64,000 bases of DNA from Aquabacter cavernae (GCF_003993795.1 NZ_RWKV01000008.1:1054001-1118000); one strand, 5' to 3'. Shown: positions 53,053 to 62,580, numbered from the stretch's first letter. A program made the numbers and translations. The notes: generated by a model from the letters alone, not told the origin.

Positions 53053-53370
53053 ATGAGCGGGCATATGAAGGCCGGGATCGGGGGCGTGGCGCTCGCGGCG
53101 GCGCTGCTGCTCTCGGGCGTGGCGCAGGCCCAGCAGGGCATGCCCAACACGCGCACCATGAGCTGCCCCCAGGTGCAGTCCCTGGTGGCGCGCAGTCCGG
53201 GCGTGGTCCTCGCCACGGGGCCGAATACCTTTGACCGTTATGTGAGCAATGTCCGCTTCTGCGCGGGCTCCGAGCAGATCAAGCCGGAATGGGTGCCGTC
53301 CAAGGACGGCACCTGCTATGTGGGCGGCGGCACCTGCTGGGATCCGTCCACCTTCTACGGAAACCGCTGA
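53053..53370 (+). CDS. Small exported protein, tandem paralogue B
   Basis: A 105-residue exported protein, the same length as its neighbour. After a signal peptide (GVALAAALLLSGVAQA) it repeats the layout: MPNTRTMSCPQVQSLVARSPG, GVVLATGPNTFDRYVSNVRFCAGS, KDGTCYVGGGTCWDPS, with four cysteines at corresponding places. Shared cores include PNT-MxC and TGPN-F-RYV. ATG 53053 is chosen for the signal peptide; a longer frame to 52888 overlaps paralogue A. A strong hairpin follows. Confidence 0.85.
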   Translation: MSGHMKAGIGGVALAAALLLSGVAQAQQGMPNTRTMSCPQVQSLVARSPGVVLATGPNTFDRYVSNVRFCAGSEQIKPEWVPSKDGTCYVGGGTCWDPSTFYGNR

Positions 53371-53376
53371 GCACAA

Positions 53377-53399
53377 GGTGCGCCGCCCGGCGGCGCACC
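53377..53399. terminator. Bidirectional hairpin between paralogue B and prpE
   Basis: A perfect 9-bp stem (GGTGCGCCG / CGGCGCACC) with a CCCGG loop, in the 42-base gap between convergent genes. No long U-tract follows on either side, so efficiency is uncertain. Confidence 0.6.
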
Positions 53400-53412
53400 G
53401 CTCCCCGCGCCG

Positions 53413-55332
53413 CTATTGGGCGAAGCCGCGGGACTTCAGCGAGGCGGTGATGTCCTCCAGCGCGCCGGGATCGTCGATGGTGGCGGGCGCGGTCCAGGGA
53501 TCACTGTCCGCAATCTTCTTCATGGTCCCGCGCAGGATCTTGCCCGAGCGCGTCTTGGGCAGGCGCGGCACCGTGATGGCGATCTTGAACGCCGCCACCG
53601 GGCCTATCCTGTCGCGCACCAGGGTGACGAGTTCCTTCTCGATCACGTCCGGCGCCCGCCGCTCGCCCGCCTTCAGCACCACGAAGCCGCAGGGCACCTC
53701 GCCCTTCAGCTCGTCCTTCACGCCGATGACGGCGCATTCGGCCACGTCCGGATGGGAGGCCAGCACCTCCTCCATGCCGCCCGTGGAGAGGCGGTGGCCG
53801 GCCACATTGATGATGTCGTCCGTGCGGCCCATGACGAAGACGTAGCCGTCCTCATCCAGGAACCCGGCATCGGACGTCTTGTAGAAGCCGGGAAACTCCG
53901 CGAGGTAGGATTCGCGGAACCGCTCGTCCTGCTGCCAGAGCGTGGGCAGGCAGCCGGGCGGCAAGGGCAGCTTGATGACGATGGAGCCCATCTTGCCCGC
54001 CGGAACGGGCCTCGCCGCCTCGTCCACCACCTGCAGGTCGTAGCCGGGCATGGGCACGGTGGGCGATCCGTCCTTGAAGGGCAGCAGGCCGAGGCCCACG
54101 GGATTTCCGGCGATGGCCCAGCCGGTCTCCGTCTGCCACCAATGGTCCACCACAGGCACGTTCAGCGTGGTGCGGGCCCAGTCCACCGTGTCCGGGTCCG
54201 CCCGCTCGCCCGCCAGGAACAGGGTGCGGAAGGCGGACAGGTCGCGGCCCTTCAGGAAGGTGGCGTCCGGGTCTTCCTTGCGAATGGCGCGGAGCGCCGT
54301 GGGCGCGGTGAACAGCGCCACCGCCTTGTGCTCCTCGATCACCCGCCAGAAGGCGCCGGGATCTGGCGTGCCCACCGGCTTGCCCTCATAGACCAGCGAG
54401 GCGGCGCCCATGATGAGCGGGCCGTAGACGATGTAGGAGTGCCCCACCACCCAGCCGATGTCGGAGGCGCACCAGAACACCTCGCCGGGCTTCAGGCCAT
54501 AGAGGTTCTCCATGGTCCAGCGCAGCGCCACCAGATGGCCGGCCGTGTCGCGCACCACGCCCTTGGGCTTCCCGGTGGTTCCGGAGGTGTAGAGGATATA
54601 GAGCGGGTCGGTACCGGCCATGGGGACGCAGTCGGCGCCCTTCCCCGCGGCCGCGGCCGTGGCGCAGGTCTCGGCCCAATCCAGGTCCCGGCCGTCCACG
54701 AGGCCGCACGGCGCCTGCGGGCGCTGGAGGATGAGGCAGGCGTCCGGCTTCACGCTGGACATCTCGATGGCCTGGTCCAGCAGCGGCTTGTAGGCCACCA
54801 CGCGCGCGGGCTCGATGCCGCAGGAGGCGGCGAGGATCACCTTGGGCGCGGCATCCTCGATGCGCGCCGCCAGTTCCTTGGCCGCGAAGCCCCCGAACAC
54901 CACGGAATGCACGGCCCCGATGCGCGCGCAGGCGAGCATCGCCACCACCGCTTCCAGCACCATGGGCATGTAGATGACCACCCGGTCGCCCTTGGCGACA
55001 CCGAGATCGGCCAGCACCGCACCCAGTGCGCGCACCTGCGCCAGCAATTGGGAATAGGTCAGCGTGGTCTTGGAGCCGGTGACCGGGCTGTCATGGATCA
55101 GCGCCACCTGCTCGCCGCGCCCGTCCGCCACATGGCGGTCCACGGCGTTGAAGCAGGTGTTGCAGACCCCGTCGGCGAACCAGCGGCCATAGACGCCCTG
55201 GGCGGGATCGAAAATGGTGCTCGGCTGCGTGAACCAGGAGACGTCGCGGGCAGCCTCGGCCCAGAAGGCCGCGGGGTCCTGCCGCCAGCGGCCATACACC
55301 TCGCCATAGCGGCTCTGATCATGCTCCGGCAT
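53413..55332 (-). CDS. prpE: Propionyl-CoA synthetase
   Basis: A 639-residue ACS-family ligase that activates propionate (and acetate less well) to acyl-CoA through an acyl-AMP. The AMP motif is LYILYTSGTTGKPKGVVRD, then WWQTETGWAI, YKTSDAGFLDEDGYVFVMGRTDDIINVAGHRLST and the C-terminal RLPKTRSGKILRGTMKKIA, with the catalytic and acetylation Lys. The N-terminal ACAS_N region (WRQDPAAFWAEAARDVSWF) is usual. GGAGG is 4 bases before ATG 55332. It is divergent from another acyl-CoA ligase across about 220 bases; the pair suggests shared control by fatty or short-chain acids. Confidence 0.92.
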   Translation of the reverse strand: MPEHDQSRYGEVYGRWRQDPAAFWAEAARDVSWFTQPSTIFDPAQGVYGRWFADGVCNTCFNAVDRHVADGRGEQVALIHDSPVTGSKTTLTYSQLLAQVRALGAVLADLGVAKGDRVVIYMPMVLEAVVAMLACARIGAVHSVVFGGFAAKELAARIEDAAPKVILAASCGIEPARVVAYKPLLDQAIEMSSVKPDACLILQRPQAPCGLVDGRDLDWAETCATAAAAGKGADCVPMAGTDPLYILYTSGTTGKPKGVVRDTAGHLVALRWTMENLYGLKPGEVFWCASDIGWVVGHSYIVYGPLIMGAASLVYEGKPVGTPDPGAFWRVIEEHKAVALFTAPTALRAIRKEDPDATFLKGRDLSAFRTLFLAGERADPDTVDWARTTLNVPVVDHWWQTETGWAIAGNPVGLGLLPFKDGSPTVPMPGYDLQVVDEAARPVPAGKMGSIVIKLPLPPGCLPTLWQQDERFRESYLAEFPGFYKTSDAGFLDEDGYVFVMGRTDDIINVAGHRLSTGGMEEVLASHPDVAECAVIGVKDELKGEVPCGFVVLKAGERRAPDVIEKELVTLVRDRIGPVAAFKIAITVPRLPKTRSGKILRGTMKKIADSDPWTAPATIDDPGALEDITASLKSRGFAQ

Positions 55333-55550
55333 GGTGCCTCCCCTTGGTCGTGTTTTTAAGTTGGTCTTGCTTAAGGGATGTTGCGCAGACGCCCCCCTCT
55401 GGCAAGTCCGCTCTAGTGCGTAAGACCTTCGTCGGGCCGAGCGGGCGTTGCGCGGTGGTAAAACCCTCGGCTAGGTTCGCGCCAATACGCCCGGCAGGCG
55501 CCCGGCGGAAGCAACAAGGCATAACAATGCCTCTGTGTGGAGGGGAACCG

Positions 55551-57176
55551 ATGCCCGGCATTTACGACCAGGATCTCGAACGCAACCCGGCCAATCACCA
55601 GCCGCTGACGCCGCTGGGCTTCCTGGAGCGCTCGGCATCGGTGTTCCCCGATCATCTGGCCGTGGTCCATGGCGACCTGCGCCGGAATTATCGCGACCTC
55701 TATACCCGCTCGCGTCGTCTCGCCTCGGCGCTGGAGAAGGCCGGGGTGGGCATCGGCGACACGGTGGCGGTGATGCTGCCCAACGTGCCCGCCATGGTGG
55801 AGGCCCATTACGGCGTGCCCATGTGCGGCGCCGTTCTGAACGCCTTCAACACACGCCTCGATGCGGCGATCCTCGCCTTCACCATCGACCATGGCGAGGC
55901 GAAGGTGCTGATCACCGACCGGGAATTCTCGCCCGTCATCAAGGCGGCGCTCGCCATCGCCACCCGCAAGCCGCTGGTCATCGATTATGACGACCCGGAA
56001 TATTCCGGCTCGGGCGACCGCATCGGCTCGGTGGAATATGAGGATTTCCTCCTCACCGGCGATCCCGACTATGCCTGGGCCATGCCCTCGGACGAATGGA
56101 ACGCCATCGCCCTCAACTATACCTCGGGCACCACGGGCGACCCCAAGGGCGTGGTCTACCACCATCGCGGCGCGCACCTGCTCGCCCACGACAATGTGCT
56201 CACCTGCGGCATGGGGCGCCATCCGGTCTATCTGTGGACCTTGCCCATGTTCCACTGCAACGGCTGGTGCTTCCCCTGGACCGTGTGCGCCGTGGCCGGA
56301 ACCCATGTGTGCCTGCGCATGGTGCGCGCCAAGCCCATCTTCGACGCGCTGGCGGACCTGGGCGTGACCCACATGTGCGGCGCGCCCATCGTCATGTCCA
56401 CGCTGCTGAACGCCCCGGAGGCGGACAAGCGCCCCCTGCCCCGCACGGTGGAATTCATCACCGCCGCCGCGCCGCCGCCCGCCGCCGTGCTGGCGGCCAT
56501 GCAGGATGCGGGCTTCAACGTCACCCATGTCTATGGCCTGACGGAAGTCTACGGCCCCGCCGTCGTCAATGAATGGCAGTCCCGCTGGGACGACCTGCCC
56601 TCCGAGGAGCGGGCGCAGAAGAAGTCCCGCCAGGGCGTCCGCTACGGCGCGCTGGAGGCGCTGGACGTGCTGGACCCCGACACCATGGTGCCGGTGCCCG
56701 CCGACGGGCAGACCATGGGCGAGGTCATGTTCCGCGGCAATGTGGTGATGAAGGGCTATCTCAAGAACCCGTCCGCCACGCAGAAGGCGTTCGAGGGCGG
56801 CTGGTTCCATTCCGGTGATCTCGGGGTGAAGCACCCTGACGGCTATATCCAGCTCAAGGACCGCTCCAAGGACATCATCATCTCGGGCGGCGAGAACATC
56901 TCGTCCATCGAGGTGGAGGACGCCCTCTACAAGCATCCGGCGGTGGCCGCCGCCGCCGTTGTGGCGCGGCCGGACGAGAAATGGGGCGAGACCCCCATGG
57001 CCTTCATCGAGCTCAAGGACGGCGCCACCGCCACGGCGGAGGAGCTGATGGCCCATTGCCGGGCCAACCTTGCCCACTACAAGTGCCCGCGCCACTTCGT
57101 GTTCGACGAGATCCCGAAGACCTCCACCGGCAAGATCCAGAAGTTCCGCCTGCGGGACATGGCCAAGAACGGCTGA
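55551..57176 (+). CDS. Acyl-CoA ligase (medium-chain / methylmercaptopropionate-CoA ligase type)
   Basis: A 541-residue AMP-forming ligase. Motifs are ALNYTSGTTGDPKGVVYHHRG, YGLTEVYGP, GWFHSGDLGVKHPDGYIQLKDRSKD (split) and KTSTGKIQKFRLRD, with the catalytic Lys. The N-terminus ERNPANHQPLTPLGFLERSASVFPDH is typical of the FadD3/DmdB-like group, which act on medium-chain or 3-methylthio-propanoic acids. ATG 55551 has GGAGGGGA about 5 bases upstream; longer in-frame extension runs through the shared promoter with prpE. The natural substrate is uncertain. Confidence 0.88.
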   Translation: MPGIYDQDLERNPANHQPLTPLGFLERSASVFPDHLAVVHGDLRRNYRDLYTRSRRLASALEKAGVGIGDTVAVMLPNVPAMVEAHYGVPMCGAVLNAFNTRLDAAILAFTIDHGEAKVLITDREFSPVIKAALAIATRKPLVIDYDDPEYSGSGDRIGSVEYEDFLLTGDPDYAWAMPSDEWNAIALNYTSGTTGDPKGVVYHHRGAHLLAHDNVLTCGMGRHPVYLWTLPMFHCNGWCFPWTVCAVAGTHVCLRMVRAKPIFDALADLGVTHMCGAPIVMSTLLNAPEADKRPLPRTVEFITAAAPPPAAVLAAMQDAGFNVTHVYGLTEVYGPAVVNEWQSRWDDLPSEERAQKKSRQGVRYGALEALDVLDPDTMVPVPADGQTMGEVMFRGNVVMKGYLKNPSATQKAFEGGWFHSGDLGVKHPDGYIQLKDRSKDIIISGGENISSIEVEDALYKHPAVAAAAVVARPDEKWGETPMAFIELKDGATATAEELMAHCRANLAHYKCPRHFVFDEIPKTSTGKIQKFRLRDMAKNG

Positions 57177-57389
57177 CCAAAGGGCAAGGCGGCTTCGCCC
57201 CGAAACCGCGCGGCACGTTCAATCGGCCGCGCGGGCTGACCACAGGGCCATGGATCGAGCCCGAGGGCATTGGAGGGCACCTTCCCTCACGCGGATGCGT
57301 TCAAACATGACGGTCCGGTCATGTTCCGGCCATGGTCCGTCCATCCGCCCCCACGATATGGTGCGCATCGCATTGGAGCCGATCCTGTC

Positions 57390-59132
57390 ATGCGCGCGCT
57401 TACGCTGCTGTCCGACATTCGCCGACTGGCCGTCCCCTATTTCAAGAGCGAGGAGCGCTGGATCGCCCTCGGCCTGCTGGGGGCCGTGATCGCGCTGGAG
57501 CTGGCCTGGGTCTACGCCACGGTGCTGCTCAACGAGTGGAACAGCGCCTTCTACAATGCCATCCAGGAAAAGGATTACCCGGAGTTCAAGTATCAGCTCC
57601 TGGTGTTCTGCGGCATTGCGGCGGGCGCCATCATTGTCGCCGTCTACCAGATCTACCTGAAGCAATGGCTCATCATCCGCTGGCGGCGTTGGCTGACGCG
57701 GCGCTATCTGTCCCATTGGCTTGCGGATGAAACCTTCTACCGCCTGCGCCTCCAGGGCGACACAGCGGATAATCCCGACCAGCGCATCGCCGACGATGTG
57801 CGCATGTTCGTCACCCAGACCATCTCCATCGGGGTCGGCCTGTTCGGAACGGTGGTGTCGCTCATCTCCTTCAGCGTGATCCTGTGGGGCCTGTCGGGCA
57901 CCTATGACCTGAAGCTGTTCGGCACCGATATCCTCATTCCCGGCTATCTGTTCTGGGCGGCGCTCATCTATGCGGCCTTCGGCACCGTCTTCGCCCATGT
58001 GATCGGACGGCGCCTCGTGGGGCTGAATTTCGACCAGCAGCGCTACGAAGCGGACTTCCGCGTGGACCTCGTGCGCGTGCGGGAGAATAGCGAGCAGGTG
58101 GCGCTGCTGCGCGGCGCGGGGGAGGAGGAGCGGCGCCTCGACGGCCGCTTCACCCGCATCTGGAGCAACTTCTTCGACCTGATGCGGCTGCAGAAGCGCC
58201 TCACCTGGTTCACTGCCGGCTACAACCAGATCTCCACCATCTTCCCCTATGTGGTTGTCTCGCCTGCATATTTCTCGGGCGCCATCCTGCTGGGGCCGCT
58301 CATGCAGACGGCGAGCGCCTTCTCCTCGGTGCAGACCGCCTTTTCCTTCTTCATCACCTCCTATTCGGAACTGGCCGAATGGGCCGCCGTGGTGAACCGC
58401 CTCACGGGCTTCGAGCGGGCCATGGGCGCGGCCAAAGCAGGCGTCGCCGCGCCTGCCGTCACACAGCGCCAGGGCCAGCCGCAGCCCCTGCGTCTGTCGG
58501 AGCTGGAGGTGCGGCTGCCGGACGGGCGCGCCTTGATCGCGGTGGAGAACTTCGTCCTCGCGCCCGGCGAGAAGGTCCTGATGATGGGACCGTCCGGCGC
58601 GGGCAAGAGCACCCTGTTCCGCGCCATTGCTGGCATCTGGCCGTTCGCGGCGGGAGAGGTGGGCATTGGTGGGGACGCTCCGGTGATGATCCTGCCCCAG
58701 CGCCCCTATGTGCCCGTGGGGCGGCTCGACGCGGCGCTGAGCTATCCCCATGCGCCCGATACCCATTCGCAAGCCGCCCTCGCCGCCGCTTTGGACGAGG
58801 TCGGCCTTTCCGGCCTCGTGCCGCGCCTGCAGGAGAGCGCCTTGTGGCCGGATGTTCTGTCCATGGGCGAGCAGCAGCGCCTCTCCATCGCCCGCGCTTT
58901 GTTGAACCGGCCCCGCGTTCTGCTGCTGGACGAGGCCACCGCCGCGCTTGATGAACCCACCGAATTCGCGCTCTACCAACTGCTTGCGCAACGGCTTCCG
59001 GATACCGCCATCCTTTCCATCGGCCATCGCGGAACCTTGAAGGCCCTGCATGACCGGCATGTGGTGCTGGAGGGCGACATGCCGCCGCGTCGCCTGTCCG
59101 GAGGCCGGGACATGGCAAGCATGGGGGCCTGA
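57390..59132 (+). CDS. ABC exporter, SbmA/BacA-related ABCD-type half-transporter
   Basis: A 580-residue fusion of a membrane domain (about 20-330, ABC_membrane_2 type) and an ATPase (about 370-570). The membrane part has LNEWNSAFYNAIQEKDYPEF and LIIRWRRWLTRRYLSHWLAD, with DNPDQRIADDVRMF, hallmarks of the YddA/BacA/ABCD family. The ATPase has Walker A GPSGAGKST, LSMGEQQRLSIARAL and LLLDEATAALDEPTEF. Homologues move peptides, vitamin B12 or very-long-chain acyl groups, and BacA matters in rhizobial symbiosis. ATG 57390 is chosen from the N-terminal family start. The ClC gene follows about 60 bases later. Confidence 0.88.
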   Translation: MRALTLLSDIRRLAVPYFKSEERWIALGLLGAVIALELAWVYATVLLNEWNSAFYNAIQEKDYPEFKYQLLVFCGIAAGAIIVAVYQIYLKQWLIIRWRRWLTRRYLSHWLADETFYRLRLQGDTADNPDQRIADDVRMFVTQTISIGVGLFGTVVSLISFSVILWGLSGTYDLKLFGTDILIPGYLFWAALIYAAFGTVFAHVIGRRLVGLNFDQQRYEADFRVDLVRVRENSEQVALLRGAGEEERRLDGRFTRIWSNFFDLMRLQKRLTWFTAGYNQISTIFPYVVVSPAYFSGAILLGPLMQTASAFSSVQTAFSFFITSYSELAEWAAVVNRLTGFERAMGAAKAGVAAPAVTQRQGQPQPLRLSELEVRLPDGRALIAVENFVLAPGEKVLMMGPSGAGKSTLFRAIAGIWPFAAGEVGIGGDAPVMILPQRPYVPVGRLDAALSYPHAPDTHSQAALAAALDEVGLSGLVPRLQESALWPDVLSMGEQQRLSIARALLNRPRVLLLDEATAALDEPTEFALYQLLAQRLPDTAILSIGHRGTLKALHDRHVVLEGDMPPRRLSGGRDMASMGA

Positions 59133-59195
59133 TCAGGCCGGGCTCCGCTTTCCTTTGCATTGCAACAGGATTGCCCCCTGCTCTACACCTGTCCC

Positions 59196-60614
59196 ATGGG
59201 CGCATTTCGGGGGGCGGGCGTGGACGCTGGGGATCAGAAGAAGCCGGGCGGGCTGAGCGATGCCGGCTATTATGTCATCGCCGTCTGCGTGGGCGCCGTG
59301 GTCGGGCTGATCGGTACCGTATTCCATCTGAGCACGGACGTTATTTCCGGCTGGCCCGTCCTGTTCGCGGATGTTCAGGTCTCCTCGGTTGTTCGCCTCC
59401 TGCTCATGGGCGCGGTGGCCGCGATCATGGTGGTGGCCTCGGTCTGGCTGGTGCGCACCTTCGCCCCGGAGGCGGGGGGCTCGGGCGTCCAGGAAATCGA
59501 GGGCGCCCTCGAAGGGCTGCGTCCGGTCCGCTGGAAGCGCATCCTGCCGGTGAAGTTCGTCGGCGGCCTCCTCGCCCTCGGCTCCGGCCTCGTGGTGGGC
59601 CGCGAGGGTCCCACCATCCATATGGGCGCGTCGGTGGCCCAGGCGGCGTCCGAATGGCTGCGCCTGTCCACCCGCGACATGCGCGGCCTGCTGGCGGCGG
59701 GCGGGGCGGCGGGCCTTGCGGCGGCGTTCAACGCACCGCTGGCGGCGATCCTGTTCGTCATCGAGGAAACCCGGCGGCAATTTCCCTACGGGCTGCGCAC
59801 GTATAGCGCGGTGATCCTGGCCTCGGTCATGAGCGCCATCGTCACCGAAAGCATCGCCGGCGCCCGGCCGGACATGCTGATCCAGGTGGCGGAAATGCCG
59901 CTGGTCACCCTGCCCGCCTTCGTCGGGCTGGGCGTGATCCTGGGGGTGGTGGGCGTCGTCTTCAACCGCACCCTCATCTGGTCGCTGGACGCGGCGCGCA
60001 CCTTGGGCATGCGCACCTCCTTCTACATTCTCCCGGCGGCCGTGGGCCTCGCCATCGGCGTGCTGCTGGTGGTGCGCCCGGAAGCGACTTTGGGCGGGGA
60101 GAAGCTGGCCGTCACCCTGGCGCATGAGAACCTGCCCTTGCTGGTGCTGGCGGGCATCGTGGTCATCCGCTTCGTGATGACCATGGCCAGCTATTCCACG
60201 GGCGTGCCCGGCGGCATTTTCGCCCCCATCCTCGCCCTCGCCACCGCCGTGGGCGTTCTCTACGGCACGGCGCTGGACGCGATTCTTCCTTTGCCGGCGG
60301 GCATGGTGGCGGCGCTGGCCATCGCGGGCATGGGCGGCCTGTTCTCCTCCACGGTGCGCGCGCCGCTGGTGGGCATGGTGCTGGTGGCCGAGCTGACGGG
60401 CGCCTACACGCTTCTCGTGCCGGTCATCCTCACCTGCGTGTTCGCGAACCTCGTGGCCGACGCCTTGGGCGGCAAGCCCATCTACGAAGTCCTCCTGGAG
60501 CGCACCCTGCGCCTTGCGGGCCAGACCCCGCCCCCGGAGACCGAGGCGAGCGACGACGAACTGGGCGGCTGGGACCAGCGCGAGCGGGCGGGACAGGAAA
60601 ACGCCAAGTCCTGA
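59196..60614 (+). CDS. ClC family chloride transporter
   Basis: A 472-residue ClC protein with many hydrophobic helices. The three filter segments are GSGVQE (for GSGIP), GREGPTIHMG, whose Glu is the gating glutamate (E148 of E. coli ClcA), and PGGIFAP; the pore Tyr is in GGKPIYEVL. The position of the internal proton glutamate (E203 in ClcA) aligns poorly in MSAIVTESIAGARPDMLIQV, so channel versus exchanger behaviour is open. I prefer ATG 59196; a TTG at 59160 would add 12 residues. A charged C-terminal tail is present; no CBS domain. Confidence 0.9.
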   Translation: MGAFRGAGVDAGDQKKPGGLSDAGYYVIAVCVGAVVGLIGTVFHLSTDVISGWPVLFADVQVSSVVRLLLMGAVAAIMVVASVWLVRTFAPEAGGSGVQEIEGALEGLRPVRWKRILPVKFVGGLLALGSGLVVGREGPTIHMGASVAQAASEWLRLSTRDMRGLLAAGGAAGLAAAFNAPLAAILFVIEETRRQFPYGLRTYSAVILASVMSAIVTESIAGARPDMLIQVAEMPLVTLPAFVGLGVILGVVGVVFNRTLIWSLDAARTLGMRTSFYILPAAVGLAIGVLLVVRPEATLGGEKLAVTLAHENLPLLVLAGIVVIRFVMTMASYSTGVPGGIFAPILALATAVGVLYGTALDAILPLPAGMVAALAIAGMGGLFSSTVRAPLVGMVLVAELTGAYTLLVPVILTCVFANLVADALGGKPIYEVLLERTLRLAGQTPPPETEASDDELGGWDQRERAGQENAKS

Positions 60615-60650
60615 GCGGGGACGGGCCCCCATCGCCCCGGCACTGCCGCG

Positions 60651-61463
60651 TCAGGCGAGGGTGACGCCCGCCTTCGCCAGCAGCGCGCCAAAGTCCGGGC
60701 CGGCGAGGACGCGATATTCGGCCTCGCGCGGGGCATGGACCGGGTCGCGGGATTGAAGAACCCCGTCCACATGGCCGGGATGAACCATCATCATCCCTCC
60801 ATCGCCCAGCCCGGCGGCGAACCGGCCGAACAAAGCGGCGAAGTCGCCGCCGGTCCGCAGCGCATAGGCCCCGGAAAATCCGCTATTCACCCGCAATCCG
60901 CGCCGCCGCGCCTGCCCCGCCAGCCCGCTCGCCAGCAGCGAGATGAAGCGCCCCTTGGCATCGAAGCCGATGCGCGCACCCGGCGCCTGCGTGCAGTCGC
61001 GCACCAGAGCGCGCGGTGCGCGGCGGGCGGCGGTGTCCAGCACCACGTCGCGGATGACGGGCAGAAGATGGGCATGCTGGTGCCCGTCCACATGGGCGGG
61101 CGCCATGCCGAACGCGGCCTCAAAGGCGTCGAACTGGGCTTCCACTTCGGTTCGGACGCTCTCGCGGGACACGCGTCCCGTAAGGCTCGCCACGAGCAGG
61201 CGCCCCATGGAGGGAAACGACGTGCCCCCCAATGGCGCGGCACGCAGCGGAGCGAAGCCCGCCGTGAGCGTGACGTGGAGGCCGATGCTGGCGCCGGTCC
61301 CCTGGGCCGCGATGCGCAGCCGCCCCGCCTCCTCCGGCAGGCCGGGAAAGACGGTCATGACTGAGGTGGCGTTGATGCGGCGCGCGGCGATCAGGGCGCG
61401 GATGGCCTCGCTCACGCCGGGCGCGAGGGCATAATCGTCCGCGCAGATGATGATCCGCCGCAT
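60651..61463 (-). CDS. ChbG/HpnK family polysaccharide or hopanoid deacetylase
   Basis: A 270-residue YdjC/ChbG/HpnK protein. The metal site motifs are IICADDYALAPGV near the N-terminus, GLHVTLT and HVDGHQHAHLLPVIRD. ChbG deacetylates chitin oligosaccharides, while HpnK deacetylates the glucosamine of hopanoid lipids. It starts 7 bases after the GT2 gene, so the two act together; a polyprenyl-phosphate sugar transferase and a deacetylase side by side fit making a deacetylated lipid-linked amino sugar. ATG 61463 gives the family start. Confidence 0.85.
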   Translation of the reverse strand: MRRIIICADDYALAPGVSEAIRALIAARRINATSVMTVFPGLPEEAGRLRIAAQGTGASIGLHVTLTAGFAPLRAAPLGGTSFPSMGRLLVASLTGRVSRESVRTEVEAQFDAFEAAFGMAPAHVDGHQHAHLLPVIRDVVLDTAARRAPRALVRDCTQAPGARIGFDAKGRFISLLASGLAGQARRRGLRVNSGFSGAYALRTGGDFAALFGRFAAGLGDGGMMMVHPGHVDGVLQSRDPVHAPREAEYRVLAGPDFGALLAKAGVTLA

Positions 61464-61470
61464 GGCGGCG

Positions 61471-62457
61471 TCAGGCCGGCGGGCCGCCGCGCGCCGGCTC
61501 GGCCGTCGCCGCCGGGTGCAGCACATGGTCCGCCACCAGATAGACCGGCCGCGCCTTGATCTCCAAAAGGACGCGGGCGAGATATTCGCCCATCACGCCC
61601 ATGACCAGAAGCTGGATGCCGCCGATCACCATCACGCCCACCACCACGGAAGGGTAGCCCGGCAGGGGAATGCCCCACACGAAGCGTTCCATGGTGATCC
61701 AGAAGCCATAGAAGAGCGCCCCACCGGCGATCAGCGCGCCGATCAAAGCGGCGAGCCGCAGCGGCGCGGGCGAGAAGGAGGTGAGCCCTTCCATGGAGAG
61801 GCCCAGAAGCCGCCAGAAGCTCCAGCTGCTGGTGCCGTGCACCCGCGGCTCGGGCTTGTAGGGAACCGCCATCTGGCGGAAGCCGACCCAGATGGACAGG
61901 CCCTTGAAGAAGCGGTTGCGCTCCGGCAGGCGGCGCAGCGCCGCCGCCGCACGCGGCGACAGCAGGCGGAAGTCCGCCGCGTCCTCGGGAATGCGCGTGG
62001 GAGCGCCGAAATTCAGCAGGCGGTAAAAGGCCTTCACGAACAGGCGCCGGGCCGTCGGCTCCTCGGAACGGTCCGCCTTCACCGCATAGGCCACGTCGAT
62101 GCCCTGGTCCTTCCAGAGACCGACGAAGGTGTCGATCATTTCCGGCGGGTGCTGGCCGTCTCCGTCCATGAACAGGAGCGCATCGCCCCGCGCATGGTCG
62201 AGCCCGGCCATGAGGGCCGCTTCCTTGCCGAAATTGCGGGACAGGGCCACCACCTGGACATCCACGCCCAGCGGCGCCAGCTCGGCGGCGCGCAGCGCCG
62301 TTCCGTCCCGGCTGCCATCGTCCACATAGACGATTTCCAGCCGCATGCCGCGCGCCTGCGCCGTGCGCGCCGCGCAGGCGGACAGCCGCCGGTGAAACAC
62401 ATCGATTCCGCCCGCTTCGTTATAGAGCGGGACCACAATGCTGAGGTCCGGTGTCAC
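61471..62457 (-). CDS. Family 2 glycosyltransferase, polyprenyl-phosphate sugar synthase type (GtrB/ArnC-like)
   Basis: A 328-residue glycosyltransferase. The GT-A domain (1-225) has DLSIVVPLYNEAGG, YVDDGSRDGT and FMDGDGQHPPEM (DxD), VALSRNFGKEAALMAGLDHA, and FRLLSPRAAAAL; the C-terminus has two transmembrane helices (about 235-260 and 272-300) typical of GtrB/DPMS-like enzymes that load a sugar onto polyprenyl phosphate. The start is GTG at 62457. It is upstream of the HpnK-like deacetylase by 7 bases. The sugar is unknown. Confidence 0.9.
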   Translation of the reverse strand: MTPDLSIVVPLYNEAGGIDVFHRRLSACAARTAQARGMRLEIVYVDDGSRDGTALRAAELAPLGVDVQVVALSRNFGKEAALMAGLDHARGDALLFMDGDGQHPPEMIDTFVGLWKDQGIDVAYAVKADRSEEPTARRLFVKAFYRLLNFGAPTRIPEDAADFRLLSPRAAAALRRLPERNRFFKGLSIWVGFRQMAVPYKPEPRVHGTSSWSFWRLLGLSMEGLTSFSPAPLRLAALIGALIAGGALFYGFWITMERFVWGIPLPGYPSVVVGVMVIGGIQLLVMGVMGEYLARVLLEIKARPVYLVADHVLHPAATAEPARGGPPA

Positions 62458-62580
62458 CGCCGCGCACCCAGGCTGACGTTAGAGCCGACGCTTCGTTTAG
62501 CCCCGTTCGGAGCCACAGACGAGAGGCGCAGATTTTTTTTCATTTTTTCTGGAACCCGAAACCGGAGCGGCCGTTATGTA

